From Roseibium sp. (lineage in GTDB: Bacteria; Pseudomonadota; Alphaproteobacteria; Rhizobiales; Stappiaceae), in the NCBI GenBank assembly GCA_017643925.1, contig JAEPML010000014.1, forward strand, positions 88,554 through 152,553: 64,000 nucleotides of DNA. The letters are read 5' to 3'. Within the stretch, counting starts at the first letter, position 1, and each line of letters opens with the position of its first letter. Positions 54,336-64,000 of this stretch are shown here, piece after piece. The translations under genes and the position numbers were made by a program. The notes under the pieces are model-generated. The model saw only the letters and a program-made list of their open reading frames with translations, had not been told where the DNA came from and ran no database searches.

Positions 54336-55526
54336 TCAGGCCGCCTGCGACTCTTTGTGAGACTGCATCATGTCCGTGAACCGCTTGAACAGGTAGTGGC
54401 TGTCCTGGGGGCCAGGTGACGCTTCCGGGTGGTACTGCACCGAAAAGACCGGCTTGTCCTTCATGGCAAGGCCGCAATTGGAACCATCGAACAAGGAGAC
54501 ATGTGTCTGCTCAACATTGTCGGGCAGGGTCTCTGCGTTGACAGCAAATCCATGGTTCATGGATGTGATTTCGACCTTGCCGGTCGTGTGATCGAACACC
54601 GGGTGGTTGGCGCCATGATGGCCCTGGTGCATCTTGACCGTGTCGCCGCCAAGGGCAAGCGCCAGCATCTGGTGACCGAGACAGATGCCGAATGTCGGCA
54701 CGCCGTTGTCAACGACCTTGCGGATCATGTCGACGGAGTAAGTGCCGGTCGCCGCAGGATCGCCCGGGCCATTGGACAGGAAAACACCGTCCGGCTCGTG
54801 GGCAAGCACCTCGTCGGCGCTGGCCGTCGCCGGCAGAACGGTCACGTCGCAACCGGCATCTGCGAGCAGCCGCAGAATGTTCCGTTTGATGCCGAAGTCG
54901 ATCGCGACGACCTTGAACTTTGCGTCCGCCGCTTCACCGAAGCCAGCGTCCCATTTCCAGGTGGTTTGTGACCAGGGATGGGACTGTGTGGTCGAAGCGT
55001 CCTTGGCGAGATCCATGCCGACAAGCCCCGGCCATGCGGCAGCTTCCGCCTTCAGGCTCTCAACGTCGAACTCGCCGTCCGGAGAATGTGCGATGACGCC
55101 ATTGGGAACGCCCTTTTCCCGAATGAGGGCCGTCAGGGCGCGCGTGTCGACGCCGCTGATGCCGATCAGGTTGCGGCTCTTGAGCCAGGCATCAAGATGT
55201 TTCGCGGCCCGATAATTTGACGGATCGGTGATTTCGGCCGCCAGGACAACGCCGCGAATTCCGCTTTCGGCGGCCATGTTGACCGTCTCGATGTCCTCGT
55301 CATTGGTGCCGACATTGCCTACATGCGGAAATGTGAACGTGATGATCTGACCGGAATAGGAAGGGTCCGTGAGGATCTCCTGGTATCCGGTCATGGCGGT
55401 GTTAAAGCAAATTTCGCCAACAGCTTGGCCGGTTGCTCCAAGGCCTCGGCCTTCGATAATGCTGCCGTCGGAGAGCACAAGGAGGGCGGTCGCCGGGGTC
55501 TCAGACCATGCGTCTGCAGTCGTCAT
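54336..55526 (-). CDS. carA: carbamoyl-phosphate synthase small subunit
   Basis: CarA hydrolyses glutamine and passes ammonia to CarB. The 396-residue protein (ATG 55526, GGAAAC before it) has the N-terminal CPSase domain (ALLVLSDGSIIEGRGLGATGQAVGEICFNTAMTGYQEILTDPSYSGQIITFTFPHVGNVGTNDED) and the class I glutamine amidotransferase domain with FKVVAIDFGIKRNILRLL, LSNGPGDPA, nucleophile Cys in TFGICLGHQMLALALGG, HHGANHPV and the catalytic QYHPEASPGP. Divergent from the yqeY-dnaG cluster. Confidence 0.98.
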   Translation of the reverse strand: MTTADAWSETPATALLVLSDGSIIEGRGLGATGQAVGEICFNTAMTGYQEILTDPSYSGQIITFTFPHVGNVGTNDEDIETVNMAAESGIRGVVLAAEITDPSNYRAAKHLDAWLKSRNLIGISGVDTRALTALIREKGVPNGVIAHSPDGEFDVESLKAEAAAWPGLVGMDLAKDASTTQSHPWSQTTWKWDAGFGEAADAKFKVVAIDFGIKRNILRLLADAGCDVTVLPATASADEVLAHEPDGVFLSNGPGDPAATGTYSVDMIRKVVDNGVPTFGICLGHQMLALALGGDTVKMHQGHHGANHPVFDHTTGKVEITSMNHGFAVNAETLPDNVEQTHVSLFDGSNCGLAMKDKPVFSVQYHPEASPGPQDSHYLFKRFTDMMQSHKESQAA

Positions 55527-55758
55527 GTCTTGTTTCCAAAGTCTGTTGGTGACATCATGCGCTGCAGAAAGGGCGTCTGGAGCTGGCAATAGACCAGCGG
55601 TAAGCCGTCTGCATTAAGCGCGGGACTCTATGGGAAGCGGCTGGGATCGTCAATATTGATCCCTAGAAAAAAGATCTTTAAAATTCAATAACTTGGCTGA
55701 GCGGTGTGAAAGGTGTCACTACAACCGGGGGCTCAGCGCGGCAGGGGTAGGTAAAATC

Positions 55759-56271
55759 ATGCGCGAAGTGATGCGCGACAGAATCAACGCTGCGTTGAAG
55801 GACGCGCAGGATGAAGGTGACAAGCGTCGCTGCGCGACGTTGCGCCTGGTTCAGACTGCGGTCAAGGATCGTGAAACGTCTGCCAGAGAGCATGGCGAGG
55901 ACGGCGTCACCGAGGCAGAAGTCGTTGAGATTCTTCAAAAGATGATCCGCCAACGCGAGACCTCGGCCGTGGAGTTCGAGAGCAGTGGCCAGCTCGACCT
56001 CGCCGAACAGGAACGTGTCGAACAGGAAATCATCCGCGAATTTCTTCCGCCTCAGCTCAGCGACGAGGAAGTGAAGGCCCTGTGTGAAGACACGGTCAAG
56101 GAAATTGACGCCCGCGGTCTGCGCGATATCGGCCGCTGCATGAGCGAACTCAAGGCCCGCTATCCGGGAAAGATGGATTTCGTTCAGGCCTCCTGCTTCG
56201 TGAAGGACATGCTTCGGTCCAATGGAAGCAACGGACACCAGTCCGGTACCGAAGAGGCCGGCAACGGCTGA
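55759..56271 (+). CDS. GatB/YqeY domain protein
   Basis: The 170-residue protein (ATG 55759, AGGGGTAGG upstream) shows the YqeY pattern: MRDRINAALKDAQDEGDKRRCATLRLVQTAVKDRE, TEAEVVEILQKMIRQRETSAVEFESSGQLDLAEQERVEQEIIREFLPPQLSDEEV and DIGRCMSELKARYPGKMDFVQASCFVKDML. The domain is shared with the tRNA-binding tail of GatB; a role linked to aminoacyl-tRNA is suspected but unproven. It is the usual upstream neighbour of dnaG. The C-terminal 15 residues are a Gly/Ser/Asn-rich tail. Confidence 0.9.
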   Translation: MREVMRDRINAALKDAQDEGDKRRCATLRLVQTAVKDRETSAREHGEDGVTEAEVVEILQKMIRQRETSAVEFESSGQLDLAEQERVEQEIIREFLPPQLSDEEVKALCEDTVKEIDARGLRDIGRCMSELKARYPGKMDFVQASCFVKDMLRSNGSNGHQSGTEEAGNG

Positions 56272-56473
56272 GTGAGCGTTCAACCGGGTGGACGGGGGGG
56301 GGCCGTCCCGGTTATGAACCGGCTATCAACAGTTTCCGGAAATTCTGACCGGTTTGGCTGGTGGCACTGGTGTGCCCGTCAAAGACCCCTTATTTTATCC
56401 ATCTTGCTGCAACGGCCAAGAAAGCTGCTGTCTTGCAAGACCGGTACCAAAGACAACGGACATACAGCGTTTC

Positions 56474-58417
56474 ATGCGTTTCGAACCCCGCCTGCTTGAT
56501 GAAATTCGCGCTCGGCTGACACTGTCAGACCTGGTGGGGCGGCGGGTGAACTGGGACCGGCGCAAGACACAACCCGGTCGGGGTGACTATTGGGCCTGCT
56601 GCCCGTTTCACCAGGAAAAGAGCCCCAGTTTTCACGTCGATGATCGCCGCAACCGCTACAAGTGCTTCGGCTGTGGTGCTTCGGGCGACCACTTTACCTT
56701 TCTGTGTGAAACGGAAGGCCTGAGTTTTCCGGAGTCCGTCGAACGACTTGCAGAGCAGGCAGGCGTTGCGCTGCCGGCTCCGGACCCCCAGGCCGCGCGA
56801 CGGGAGAAGAAGCGTGCGGGTCTGGCCGAGATCTGCGAGATGGCGGCGAAATTCTTTCAGTCGGAATTTACGGCCCCAAGGGGTGAAATCGCACGAAACT
56901 ATTGCGAGAAACGGGGGCTTGAAGCCAGAACCCTCTTCGAATTCAGGTTCGGATTTGCGCCTGACAGCCGGGACGCGCTGAAATCCCATCTCGCTGCCCG
57001 CGACGTGCCCGAGGCCGACATGATCGAGGCGGGCCTCATTATCAAGCCGGAGGGCGGAAGGCCCTCCTACGACCGGTTCCGCGGACGCCTGATGATCCCG
57101 ATCCAGGACGACCGCGGACGGGTTGTTGCCTTTGGCGGTCGCACGTTGCTACCCGATGGGCAGCCGAAATACCTGAACTCTCCCGAGACCCCCCTGTTCC
57201 ACAAGGGGATAATGCTGTTCAACGCCCACAGGGCGCGCGAACCGGCCTTCAAATCGGGACAAGCCCTGGTCGTTGAAGGGTACATGGATGCCATTGCCCT
57301 CTGGCAGGCCGGCATTCAACACGTCGTGGCCTCTCTCGGCACAGCCTTTACGGAAGACCAGATCGTCCGTTTGTGGAAGTTCGCACCGGAGCCGGTGATC
57401 TGTTTCGACGGGGACGCGGCCGGTGTTTCTGCAGCGCATCGTGCCATTGACCGGATCTTTCCGGTTCTCAAAAGCGGCTATTCGTTCCAGTTCAGCTTCC
57501 TGCCGGATGGAATGGACCCCGATGATCTCGTCAAGCAGCGTGGTGTCGCGGGTTTTCACGAGGAAGTGGACCGGGCCCAGTCGCTTTTCGAAGTTGTCTG
57601 GGATCGCGAGACCTCGGTCGCAAGGCTCGACACCCCGGAGCGAAAGGCCGCGCTGGAAAAACGTTTCGATGACCTGATCGGCTCGATCCGTGACGAGAGG
57701 GTACGCCGCCGATACCAGCTGGATCTCAAGTTCAAACTGTCGAACCTGTTTTTTGAACAGGCCCGGCAGACCCGTAAGGGGAACAAGGGCGGGGCGGACC
57801 AAAGCCCCTCGCTCGGCAAGGCAAGAGAACGGGTTTCAGCCAGCGACGACTTCGGCACGGAGCGGCTCGTTCTGGGGCTTTGCATGCGCTACCCGCATCT
57901 GTTCGACCGGAATTTCGAGCGCTTCTCACGATTGCCCTTTACCAATGACCTGCATCTGCAACTGCGCGATGTCCTGTGCCGCATTGTCGACGAACTGGAA
58001 GGCACGCCGATCTCGGATCTGACAAGCGCTTTTGACGAACCACTACGCGACATCATGTTCGAGATGATGCTGGAGACGATCGGGCTTCAGGAACAGAAGA
58101 AGGCCGAGTTCTCCGCCTTGAATCACCGCTTTCCACTGCTGAAATCGAAGCCGCCCGAGGATTTTGTCGAAGCCGCCTTTTTGCATTTTCTTGATGTCCT
58201 GGAACTGAATGCCCTGGAGGAGGAGCTTTCAGTCGAGCTCGCCAGTGCAGACGAGCAGCTCGAGGAACAGTCATGGATGCGAATCCAGGCCATGTCACAG
58301 GATTTGAGCCGCCGACGCGAGGAATGTGCCCGCGAAGAATCGGAACTGGCAGAGCGGGCCAAGAAAATCAGGGTCAACGGTTCGCAGGGTGCAAGTGAAA
58401 CCGCAGCGACAGGGTAA
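56474..58417 (+). CDS. dnaG: DNA primase
   Basis: DnaG makes RNA primers at the replication fork. The start at ATG 56474 gives 647 residues with the family N-terminus MRFEPRLLDEIRARLTLSDLVGRRVNWDRR. The zinc-binding module is CCPFHQEKSPSFHV...YKCFGCGASGD (Cys43, His46, Cys64, Cys67). The TOPRIM core has ALVVEGYMDAIALW and CFDGDAAGVSAAHRA with catalytic Glu and Asp. The C-terminal ~190 residues are the helicase-binding helical domain. The yqeY-dnaG-...-rpoD order follows the macromolecular-synthesis cluster, here interrupted by other genes. Confidence 0.97.
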   Translation: MRFEPRLLDEIRARLTLSDLVGRRVNWDRRKTQPGRGDYWACCPFHQEKSPSFHVDDRRNRYKCFGCGASGDHFTFLCETEGLSFPESVERLAEQAGVALPAPDPQAARREKKRAGLAEICEMAAKFFQSEFTAPRGEIARNYCEKRGLEARTLFEFRFGFAPDSRDALKSHLAARDVPEADMIEAGLIIKPEGGRPSYDRFRGRLMIPIQDDRGRVVAFGGRTLLPDGQPKYLNSPETPLFHKGIMLFNAHRAREPAFKSGQALVVEGYMDAIALWQAGIQHVVASLGTAFTEDQIVRLWKFAPEPVICFDGDAAGVSAAHRAIDRIFPVLKSGYSFQFSFLPDGMDPDDLVKQRGVAGFHEEVDRAQSLFEVVWDRETSVARLDTPERKAALEKRFDDLIGSIRDERVRRRYQLDLKFKLSNLFFEQARQTRKGNKGGADQSPSLGKARERVSASDDFGTERLVLGLCMRYPHLFDRNFERFSRLPFTNDLHLQLRDVLCRIVDELEGTPISDLTSAFDEPLRDIMFEMMLETIGLQEQKKAEFSALNHRFPLLKSKPPEDFVEAAFLHFLDVLELNALEEELSVELASADEQLEEQSWMRIQAMSQDLSRRREECAREESELAERAKKIRVNGSQGASETAATG

Positions 58418-58423
58418 AACGTC

Positions 58424-58846
58424 ATGACGCTGGAAAAGTCCGTTTCCATTGCAGTGACTTCCAACGCGGTCTTCAATGCTCTGACCTCTCCGCAGGAAAT
58501 CGTGAAACATTTTCCATTCGAGGCCGTGACAAGCGATTGCCGGGAAGATGGCGAGATCACCTTTCAGGGGGCGGTCAACGGCGTACCCTTCACGGATTAT
58601 GGCCGTATCACCCGCTTTGAGCCGGGCAAAGCCTTCGCGTACCGCTACTGGAGCACCAATCACGGGACTGAGAGACGGCCCGAGAATGAACTCGAAGTGA
58701 GGTATGAGATTGTCGCCGGGCAAGACCAGACCCACCTGAAAGTCGTCCAGGACCGGATCTCGTCACCAGACTATTTCGACATGATGAACACCGCCTGGGA
58801 CCATCTGCTCGGCGCGTTGAAACAAAACCTCGAATCGCGTTCGTGA
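58424..58846 (+). CDS. SRPBCC/AHSA1-family protein
   Basis: The 140-residue protein has the START-like small-molecule-binding fold: MTLEKSVSIAVTSNAVFNALTSPQEIVKHFPFEAVTSDCREDGEITFQG, GRITRFEPGKAFAYRYWSTNHGTERRPENELEVRYEIV and the final helix SPDYFDMMNTAWDHLLGALKQNLES, as in AHSA1-domain (SRPBCC) proteins. It starts six bases after the dnaG stop, so it is likely co-transcribed. The ligand is unknown; its presence between dnaG and rpoD is not part of the usual cluster. Confidence 0.88.
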   Translation: MTLEKSVSIAVTSNAVFNALTSPQEIVKHFPFEAVTSDCREDGEITFQGAVNGVPFTDYGRITRFEPGKAFAYRYWSTNHGTERRPENELEVRYEIVAGQDQTHLKVVQDRISSPDYFDMMNTAWDHLLGALKQNLESRS

Positions 58847-58935
58847 TCTGGAGGTAGAGCGGAGGTCTTTGGCCGGGATTGCCGCTTGTGTTCGAAGACG
58901 CCCTTTGTGGAGTGGGGCGTCTCCGGGTGATGTTT

Positions 58936-59610
58936 CTACTCGGCAGCTGTCTGTGCTCTGGCAGCGTTCAGGCTTTCCGTCATTTTACGATCGAGCTCTG
59001 CGCCCGTGTGCTTCCATGCCGGGATCTTGTCTTCCAGCCGCGTGACCCATTTCACCATGTTCGGGAATTTGTCATAGGGGACACGAGACCGCGGCATCTG
59101 GCTAACGACAGCTGCGAGATCAAGGTCCGCGAGCGTCGGCGCCGGACCGCAAATGAAATCGCGCGTTTCAAGCTCTGCCTCCAGGATCGGTGCAAATCGG
59201 TCGATACGACGTTCAGCTTCCGCGAGGCGAGTGCTGTCGGGTTGCTTGCCCATCAAGGGGGCGATCACATTTTCTTCGAAGTAGATCGGTGCCGAAATAC
59301 GAAAGTGTTCTCCAGCCCAGAACATCCACTTCATGACGTCATATCTTGGTTCACCTTCGGGCCATAGCTCGGTCGGGCCGTGCTGTTCGCACAGGTAGAT
59401 CATGATGGCGGACGCTTCCCAAAGAACTGTCTCACCATCCTTCAGAACCGGGACCATCGCGTTTGGATTGACCTTGAGAAATTCCGATGTGCGGTTGCCG
59501 CCTTGCAGGAGGTCGACGAAAATTTCTTCGACTTCGATATCAAGTGTCCCGATGACGGTGCTGACACGTCTGCAACTGCCTGATCTCGGGTCCATGTAAT
59601 AGGTCTTCAT
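58936..59610 (-). CDS. glutathione S-transferase family protein
   Basis: The 224-residue protein (ATG 59610, GGTGAG upstream) has a thioredoxin-like N-domain: MKTYYMDPRSGSCRRVSTVIGTLDIEVEEIFVDLLQGGNRTSEFLKVNPNAMVPVLKDGETVLWEASAIMIYLCEQH, with the NP..MVPVL and E-S/A-xAI glutathione-binding motifs, then the helical C-domain with TLADLDLAAVV. Residues Ser-Cys-Arg near position 11-13 could supply the catalytic Ser or Cys. Divergent from the LysR gene at 59721, 110 bases apart, which probably regulates it. Confidence 0.9.
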   Translation of the reverse strand: MKTYYMDPRSGSCRRVSTVIGTLDIEVEEIFVDLLQGGNRTSEFLKVNPNAMVPVLKDGETVLWEASAIMIYLCEQHGPTELWPEGEPRYDVMKWMFWAGEHFRISAPIYFEENVIAPLMGKQPDSTRLAEAERRIDRFAPILEAELETRDFICGPAPTLADLDLAAVVSQMPRSRVPYDKFPNMVKWVTRLEDKIPAWKHTGAELDRKMTESLNAARAQTAAE

Positions 59611-59720
59611 GTTCTCACCGCTCTGATTGATGCATCGTCTTTCTAACTGGATTGATTTCGGATCGGATCCATCTGATTTTGGAAGCAAGTGATCCAAGAA
59701 CGGAACAGGTGGTGGGCGTG

Positions 59721-60638
59721 ATGTCGCGAACTGAAGATCTCAATTGGGCTGATCTGAAGCTTTTTCTGGCCATCTACCGGCGCCTGTCGGTTCGCGGCGC
59801 CTCGCAAAGTCTTGGTACGAGCCACTCCACCATCTCTCGTCGCCTGGAACGACTGGAGACTTCCATGGGAGGCCCGCTGTTCTTCCGCACCCCTCAGGGC
59901 TTTGTGCCGACAGAGCTGGCGGAACAGCTGGTCACCAGGGCCGAACGCGTGGAAAGCGAGATAATCGGGCTTGAGCGGGACCTGACTGGCCGGGATGTTG
60001 AGTTGGCGGGGGTCCTGCGCATTGCCACGACGCCATTGGTCAGTCAGAAATTGCTGATGCCGATGCTGGCAGAATTTTCAAGGGACTATCCCGGTGTGGA
60101 CCTGCATCTGCACGCCAGTTACGGGATTGCCGACCTGGCGCGGTCACAGGCCGACATCGCAATTCGGTTTCAGGAGGAACCGGCTCCCTTTCTCGTCGGG
60201 CGACGCCTGCCGGAATTTGCAGAAAGCATCTATGCTTCGCGAACACACCTGTCCGCCCTGGCCGCGGCAGGGCAACGAGATAGCCTGAACTGGATTGGCT
60301 GGAGCCGCGGTTACTCCGAGCCGGATTGGAAAACCATCTCCTCTATTGTTGATGGTCCCGCCCGACATGACTTCCACGACCCCCTGGATCAGTTTGAAGC
60401 GGTTCGTGCCGGGTTGGGAATGGCGCTTCTCCCGTGTTTCATAGGAGATGCCGACAAGGATCTGGTGCGTGTTCCGGGTGCCGGTCTGGTGCGCAAACGA
60501 ACCGGTTGGATCCTGACCCATCCTGAGCTCCGGTCCTCTCAACGCGTCCAGACCTGCATCCGCTTTCTTGCCAAGGCGATTTTCCGGCAGGAAGCTCTCA
60601 TTTCAGGTCGGTTGCCGGTGCCGGGACCGGGTTCCTAG
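59721..60638 (+). CDS. LysR-family transcriptional regulator
   Basis: The 305-residue protein (ATG 59721, GGTGGTGG before) has the winged helix NWADLKLFLAIYRRLSVRGASQSLGTSHSTISRRLERLETSMGGPLFFRTPQGFVPTELAEQL and an effector domain from LAGVLRIATTPLVSQKLLMPMLAEF to the YRIGLGMALLPCF-like pocket strand (RAGLGMALLPCFIGD). It resembles the LysR at 11978 in layout (STISRR versus STVARQ helix, shared LPCF.GD). Divergent from the GST gene, a common LysR-target arrangement. Confidence 0.92.
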   Translation: MSRTEDLNWADLKLFLAIYRRLSVRGASQSLGTSHSTISRRLERLETSMGGPLFFRTPQGFVPTELAEQLVTRAERVESEIIGLERDLTGRDVELAGVLRIATTPLVSQKLLMPMLAEFSRDYPGVDLHLHASYGIADLARSQADIAIRFQEEPAPFLVGRRLPEFAESIYASRTHLSALAAAGQRDSLNWIGWSRGYSEPDWKTISSIVDGPARHDFHDPLDQFEAVRAGLGMALLPCFIGDADKDLVRVPGAGLVRKRTGWILTHPELRSSQRVQTCIRFLAKAIFRQEALISGRLPVPGPGS

Positions 60639-61054
60639 CGGCCATTCCGCCTTGCATTGTGTTAAAAATCGCATTTTCCGATTGACCAGTGACGAATCAC
60701 ACTTGCGAATCGTGCGTATCGAGCTAAATAGAAGTTTTGCAGCCCTCAAGCGCCACAGCGAAAAGCTGAACACGGCCAATAGTCTTAAAACAGCTGCAAC
60801 CCGAAAAAAAAACCTGTGCCGCACGAGCATCTGCGCGTGTGAACTACAAAAGCCGTGCCGTTGTTTGATGCAAATTTTGTCAATGTCGAAACGCGTACGG
60901 TTAATTGGGACTTAAGGGACACGGCTTACAAACCTATCAGGATTGATTCTTTCGGACGCCGCCGCGTGAATACGCTGGCGCGCTGAGAGCCGATTGGTTT
61001 GAAGCTAAACAAAGGGCGCTGCGTGGCCGACAAGGCCACGAACTGGAGCACGAT
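60639..61054. other. rpoD upstream region
   Basis: No gene is supported. A possible promoter is TTGCGA (60703-60708) with TAAATA (60725-60730) at a 16-base spacing, giving a leader of about 320 bases for rpoD. Confidence 0.4.
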
Positions 61055-63055
61055 ATGGTAGCGAAAGCGACACAAGCAGACGAAAACCAGGAAGCAAGTG
61101 GCGACGGCCCTGATGGCCCGTTGCTTGACCTGTCGGATGCAGCTGTCAAGAAGATGATCAAGGCCGCGAAGAAACGCGGCTACGTCACTTACGATGAGCT
61201 GAACGAGGTCCTGCCGTCCGAACAGGTGTCTTCCGAAAAGATCGAAGACACGATGTCGATGCTTTCCGACATGGGCATCAACGTGATTGATTCCGAAGAA
61301 GCCGACGACGGCCCGGATGAAGTCGACGGTGGCGAGGTCGTTGCTGCTACCTCGTCGGCTGTCGCAAAGACGACGACCACAAAGGAACCGGCAGACCGCA
61401 CAGATGACCCGGTGCGCATGTATCTGCGTGAGATGGGCTCCGTCGAGCTGTTGTCCCGCGAAGGCGAGATCGCGATTGCCAAGCGTATCGAGGCAGGCCG
61501 CGAGGCGATGATCGCGGGCCTTTGTGAAAGCCCGCTGACTTTCCAGGCCATCATCATTTGGCGCGACGAGCTCAATGAAGCCCAGGTGCTTCTGCGTGAC
61601 ATCATCGACCTGGAAGCGACCTATGCCGGTCCGGATGCGAAGGCGGGTCCGGCAGTCGCCAACGACGACGTCGCTCCGGGCGAAGGCGGTACGGAAACCA
61701 AGTCCGAGGGCGGTGCGTCCGAGGAAACCGAGAATTCCGAAGAGGGTGAAGGCGACAACGACGAGGACGACGATGAGTTCGAATCCAACGTTTCCCTGTC
61801 GGCGATGGAAGCGGAGCTGAAGCCCGGCGTCCTGGAAACCTTCGACAACATTGCCGACAACTACAAGAAACTGCGCCGCCTGCAGGACCAGCTCGTGGAG
61901 AACAAGCTGGCCAACAAGACCCTGTCTCCGAGCCAGGAGCGACGTTACAAGAAGCTCAAGGAAGACATTGTCGTTGACGTGAAGAGCCTGTCGCTCAACC
62001 AGAACCGTATCGACGCTCTGGTGGCCCAGCTCTACGACATCAACAAGCGCCTGATGGGCTACGAAGGCCGTCTCCTGCGTCTGGCCGACAGCTACAATGT
62101 CGACCGGGCCGACTTCCTGAAACAGTACCAGGGCGCAGAACTCGATCCGAACTGGCTGCGCAAGGTCGCCAACCTGTCGACCCGTGGCTGGAAGAACTTC
62201 ATCGCCAAGGAAAAAGAGACCGTTCGCGAGCTGCGTCAGGAAATCCAGACGCTGGCCACCGAAACCGGACTTGAAATCACCGAGTTCCGCCGCATCGTTG
62301 CCATGGTGCAGAAGGGCGAGCGCGAAGCCCGGATCGCCAAGAAGGAGATGGTCGAGGCCAACCTGCGCCTCGTGATTTCCATCGCCAAGAAATACACGAA
62401 CCGCGGCCTTCAGTTCCTGGATCTCATTCAGGAAGGCAATATCGGCCTGATGAAGGCGGTGGACAAATTTGAATACCGGCGCGGCTACAAGTTCTCCACC
62501 TACGCCACCTGGTGGATCCGGCAGGCGATCACCCGGTCGATTGCCGACCAGGCACGCACCATCCGTATTCCGGTGCACATGATCGAGACGATCAACAAGA
62601 TCGTGCGCACATCGCGCCAGATGCTGCACGAGATTGGCCGTGAGCCGACCCCGGAAGAACTGGCTGAAAAGCTGCAGATGCCTCTGGAAAAGGTCCGCAA
62701 GGTTCTGAAGATCGCCAAGGAGCCAATCTCTCTCGAAACGCCGATCGGGGACGAGGAAGATTCGCATCTGGGCGACTTCATCGAGGACAAGAACGCGGTT
62801 CTGCCGATCGATGCAGCCATCCAGTCGAACCTGCGTGAAACGACGACCCGTGTGCTTGCGTCACTTACACCGCGTGAGGAACGTGTCTTGAGGATGCGCT
62901 TCGGTATCGGCATGAACACCGACCACACGCTGGAAGAAGTCGGGCAGCAGTTCTCGGTGACCCGTGAACGTATCCGCCAGATCGAGGCCAAGGCGCTCCG
63001 GAAGCTGAAGCACCCGAGCCGTTCGCGCAAGCTGCGTTCGTTCCTGGATAGTTGA
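61055..63055 (+). CDS. rpoD: RNA polymerase primary sigma factor
   Basis: RpoD directs RNA polymerase to housekeeping promoters. The 666-residue protein has region 1.1 ([29 protein letters not shown]), a non-conserved acidic insert (about residues 180-250, rich in Glu, Gly and Asp), region 1.2 ([30 protein letters not shown]), region 2 ([80 protein letters not shown]), region 3 and region 4 ([61 protein letters not shown]). Length is typical of alphaproteobacteria. Confidence 0.98.
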   Translation: MVAKATQADENQEASGDGPDGPLLDLSDAAVKKMIKAAKKRGYVTYDELNEVLPSEQVSSEKIEDTMSMLSDMGINVIDSEEADDGPDEVDGGEVVAATSSAVAKTTTTKEPADRTDDPVRMYLREMGSVELLSREGEIAIAKRIEAGREAMIAGLCESPLTFQAIIIWRDELNEAQVLLRDIIDLEATYAGPDAKAGPAVANDDVAPGEGGTETKSEGGASEETENSEEGEGDNDEDDDEFESNVSLSAMEAELKPGVLETFDNIADNYKKLRRLQDQLVENKLANKTLSPSQERRYKKLKEDIVVDVKSLSLNQNRIDALVAQLYDINKRLMGYEGRLLRLADSYNVDRADFLKQYQGAELDPNWLRKVANLSTRGWKNFIAKEKETVRELRQEIQTLATETGLEITEFRRIVAMVQKGEREARIAKKEMVEANLRLVISIAKKYTNRGLQFLDLIQEGNIGLMKAVDKFEYRRGYKFSTYATWWIRQAITRSIADQARTIRIPVHMIETINKIVRTSRQMLHEIGREPTPEELAEKLQMPLEKVRKVLKIAKEPISLETPIGDEEDSHLGDFIEDKNAVLPIDAAIQSNLRETTTRVLASLTPREERVLRMRFGIGMNTDHTLEEVGQQFSVTRERIRQIEAKALRKLKHPSRSRKLRSFLDS

Positions 63056-63087
63056 TCGCCACTTTCGCGATTTTCGACTAACATGCG

Positions 63088-63112
63088 AAAGCCCGGCTAT
63101 GTGCCGGGCTTT
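63088..63112 (+). terminator. intrinsic terminator of rpoD
   Basis: AAAGCCCGGC and GCCGGGCTTTT with a TATGT loop, 33 bases past the stop codon. Confidence 0.9.
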
Positions 63113-63173
63113 TGGTTTTCTGAAACGCGGCGCGATCCGTCACGGCATGGATCAGCGAATTTGAGGCCTGCAT

Positions 63174-64000
<827 letters not shown>

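Noticed and set aside
60926..62767. 613-codon minus-strand frame
   Set aside because: Antisense to rpoD, extends past its start into the leader; no recognisable domain.

Overview
The window is chromosomal DNA from an alphaproteobacterium. Gene content (an lsrB-like LysR gene beside trxB and lrp, aatA-type aspartate aminotransferase, DUF992, DUF1176 and DUF3775 proteins, long-form UvrB, betC) points to the order Hyphomicrobiales, and the overall style resembles marine Stappiaceae (Roseibium/Labrenzia). That family-level placement is inference. Coding density is high, genes sit in short operons on both strands, and I see no prophage, integrase, transposase, CRISPR array, rRNA or tRNA.

Layout. 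1-3.6 kb: edge of a dienelactone hydrolase-like gene, two secreted proteins of unknown function and a membrane-bound class III nucleotide cyclase. 3.6-5.3 kb: a cluster of seven REP-like palindromes around a small GIY-YIG nuclease gene and a small membrane protein. 5.3-11 kb: uvrB, an unusual Tat-signal protein resembling the alanyl-tRNA synthetase catalytic core, and choline-sulfatase betC. 11-19 kb: MerR/carboxymuconolactone decarboxylase pair, LysR, a chemoreceptor, a two-gene unknown operon, a MarR regulator divergent from an alpha/beta hydrolase, and a periplasmic solute-binding protein. 19-24 kb: SelW-like, choline-kinase-like, DUF1624 membrane protein, DegT aminotransferase, DUF3775. 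24-28 kb: beta-mannosidase and its LacI regulator. 28-31.5 kb: two L,D-transpeptidases plus a membrane/Tat-targeted thioredoxin, then metA behind a SAM-type riboswitch. 31.5-36 kb: ScfR/RamB-type regulator, LuxR-HTH protein, small membrane proteins, a PAS protein. 36-42.5 kb: aspartate aminotransferase, DUF992, ankyrin protein, EF-G paralogue, msrP. 42.5-47.7 kb: a probable anti-Shine-Dalgarno sRNA of the alpha-r14/cuckoo type, lsrB-trxB-ELM1 operon, lrp, greA. 47.8-55.5 kb: carB and carA separated by about 3.2 kb containing two regulators and an AT-rich gap. 55.7-64 kb: yqeY-dnaG-SRPBCC, GST, LysR, rpoD and the start of a TonB/TolA-like protein with a perfect (Pro-Glu)21 tract that runs off the window.

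Themes. Housekeeping blocks (uvrB, carAB, greA, dnaG, rpoD, metA, trxB) are interspersed with solitary transcription factors whose target operators can be seen as clean palindromes (MerR, MarR, LacI, ScfR and a TetR-like site). Several exported proteins carry twin-arginine signals (28.4-30.3 kb, 8.6 kb, 41.6 kb). The most unusual items are the Tat-signal AlaRS-like protein, the palindrome/GIY-YIG cluster, the transpeptidase-thioredoxin operon and the two RNA elements (metA riboswitch, sRNA at 42.6 kb).
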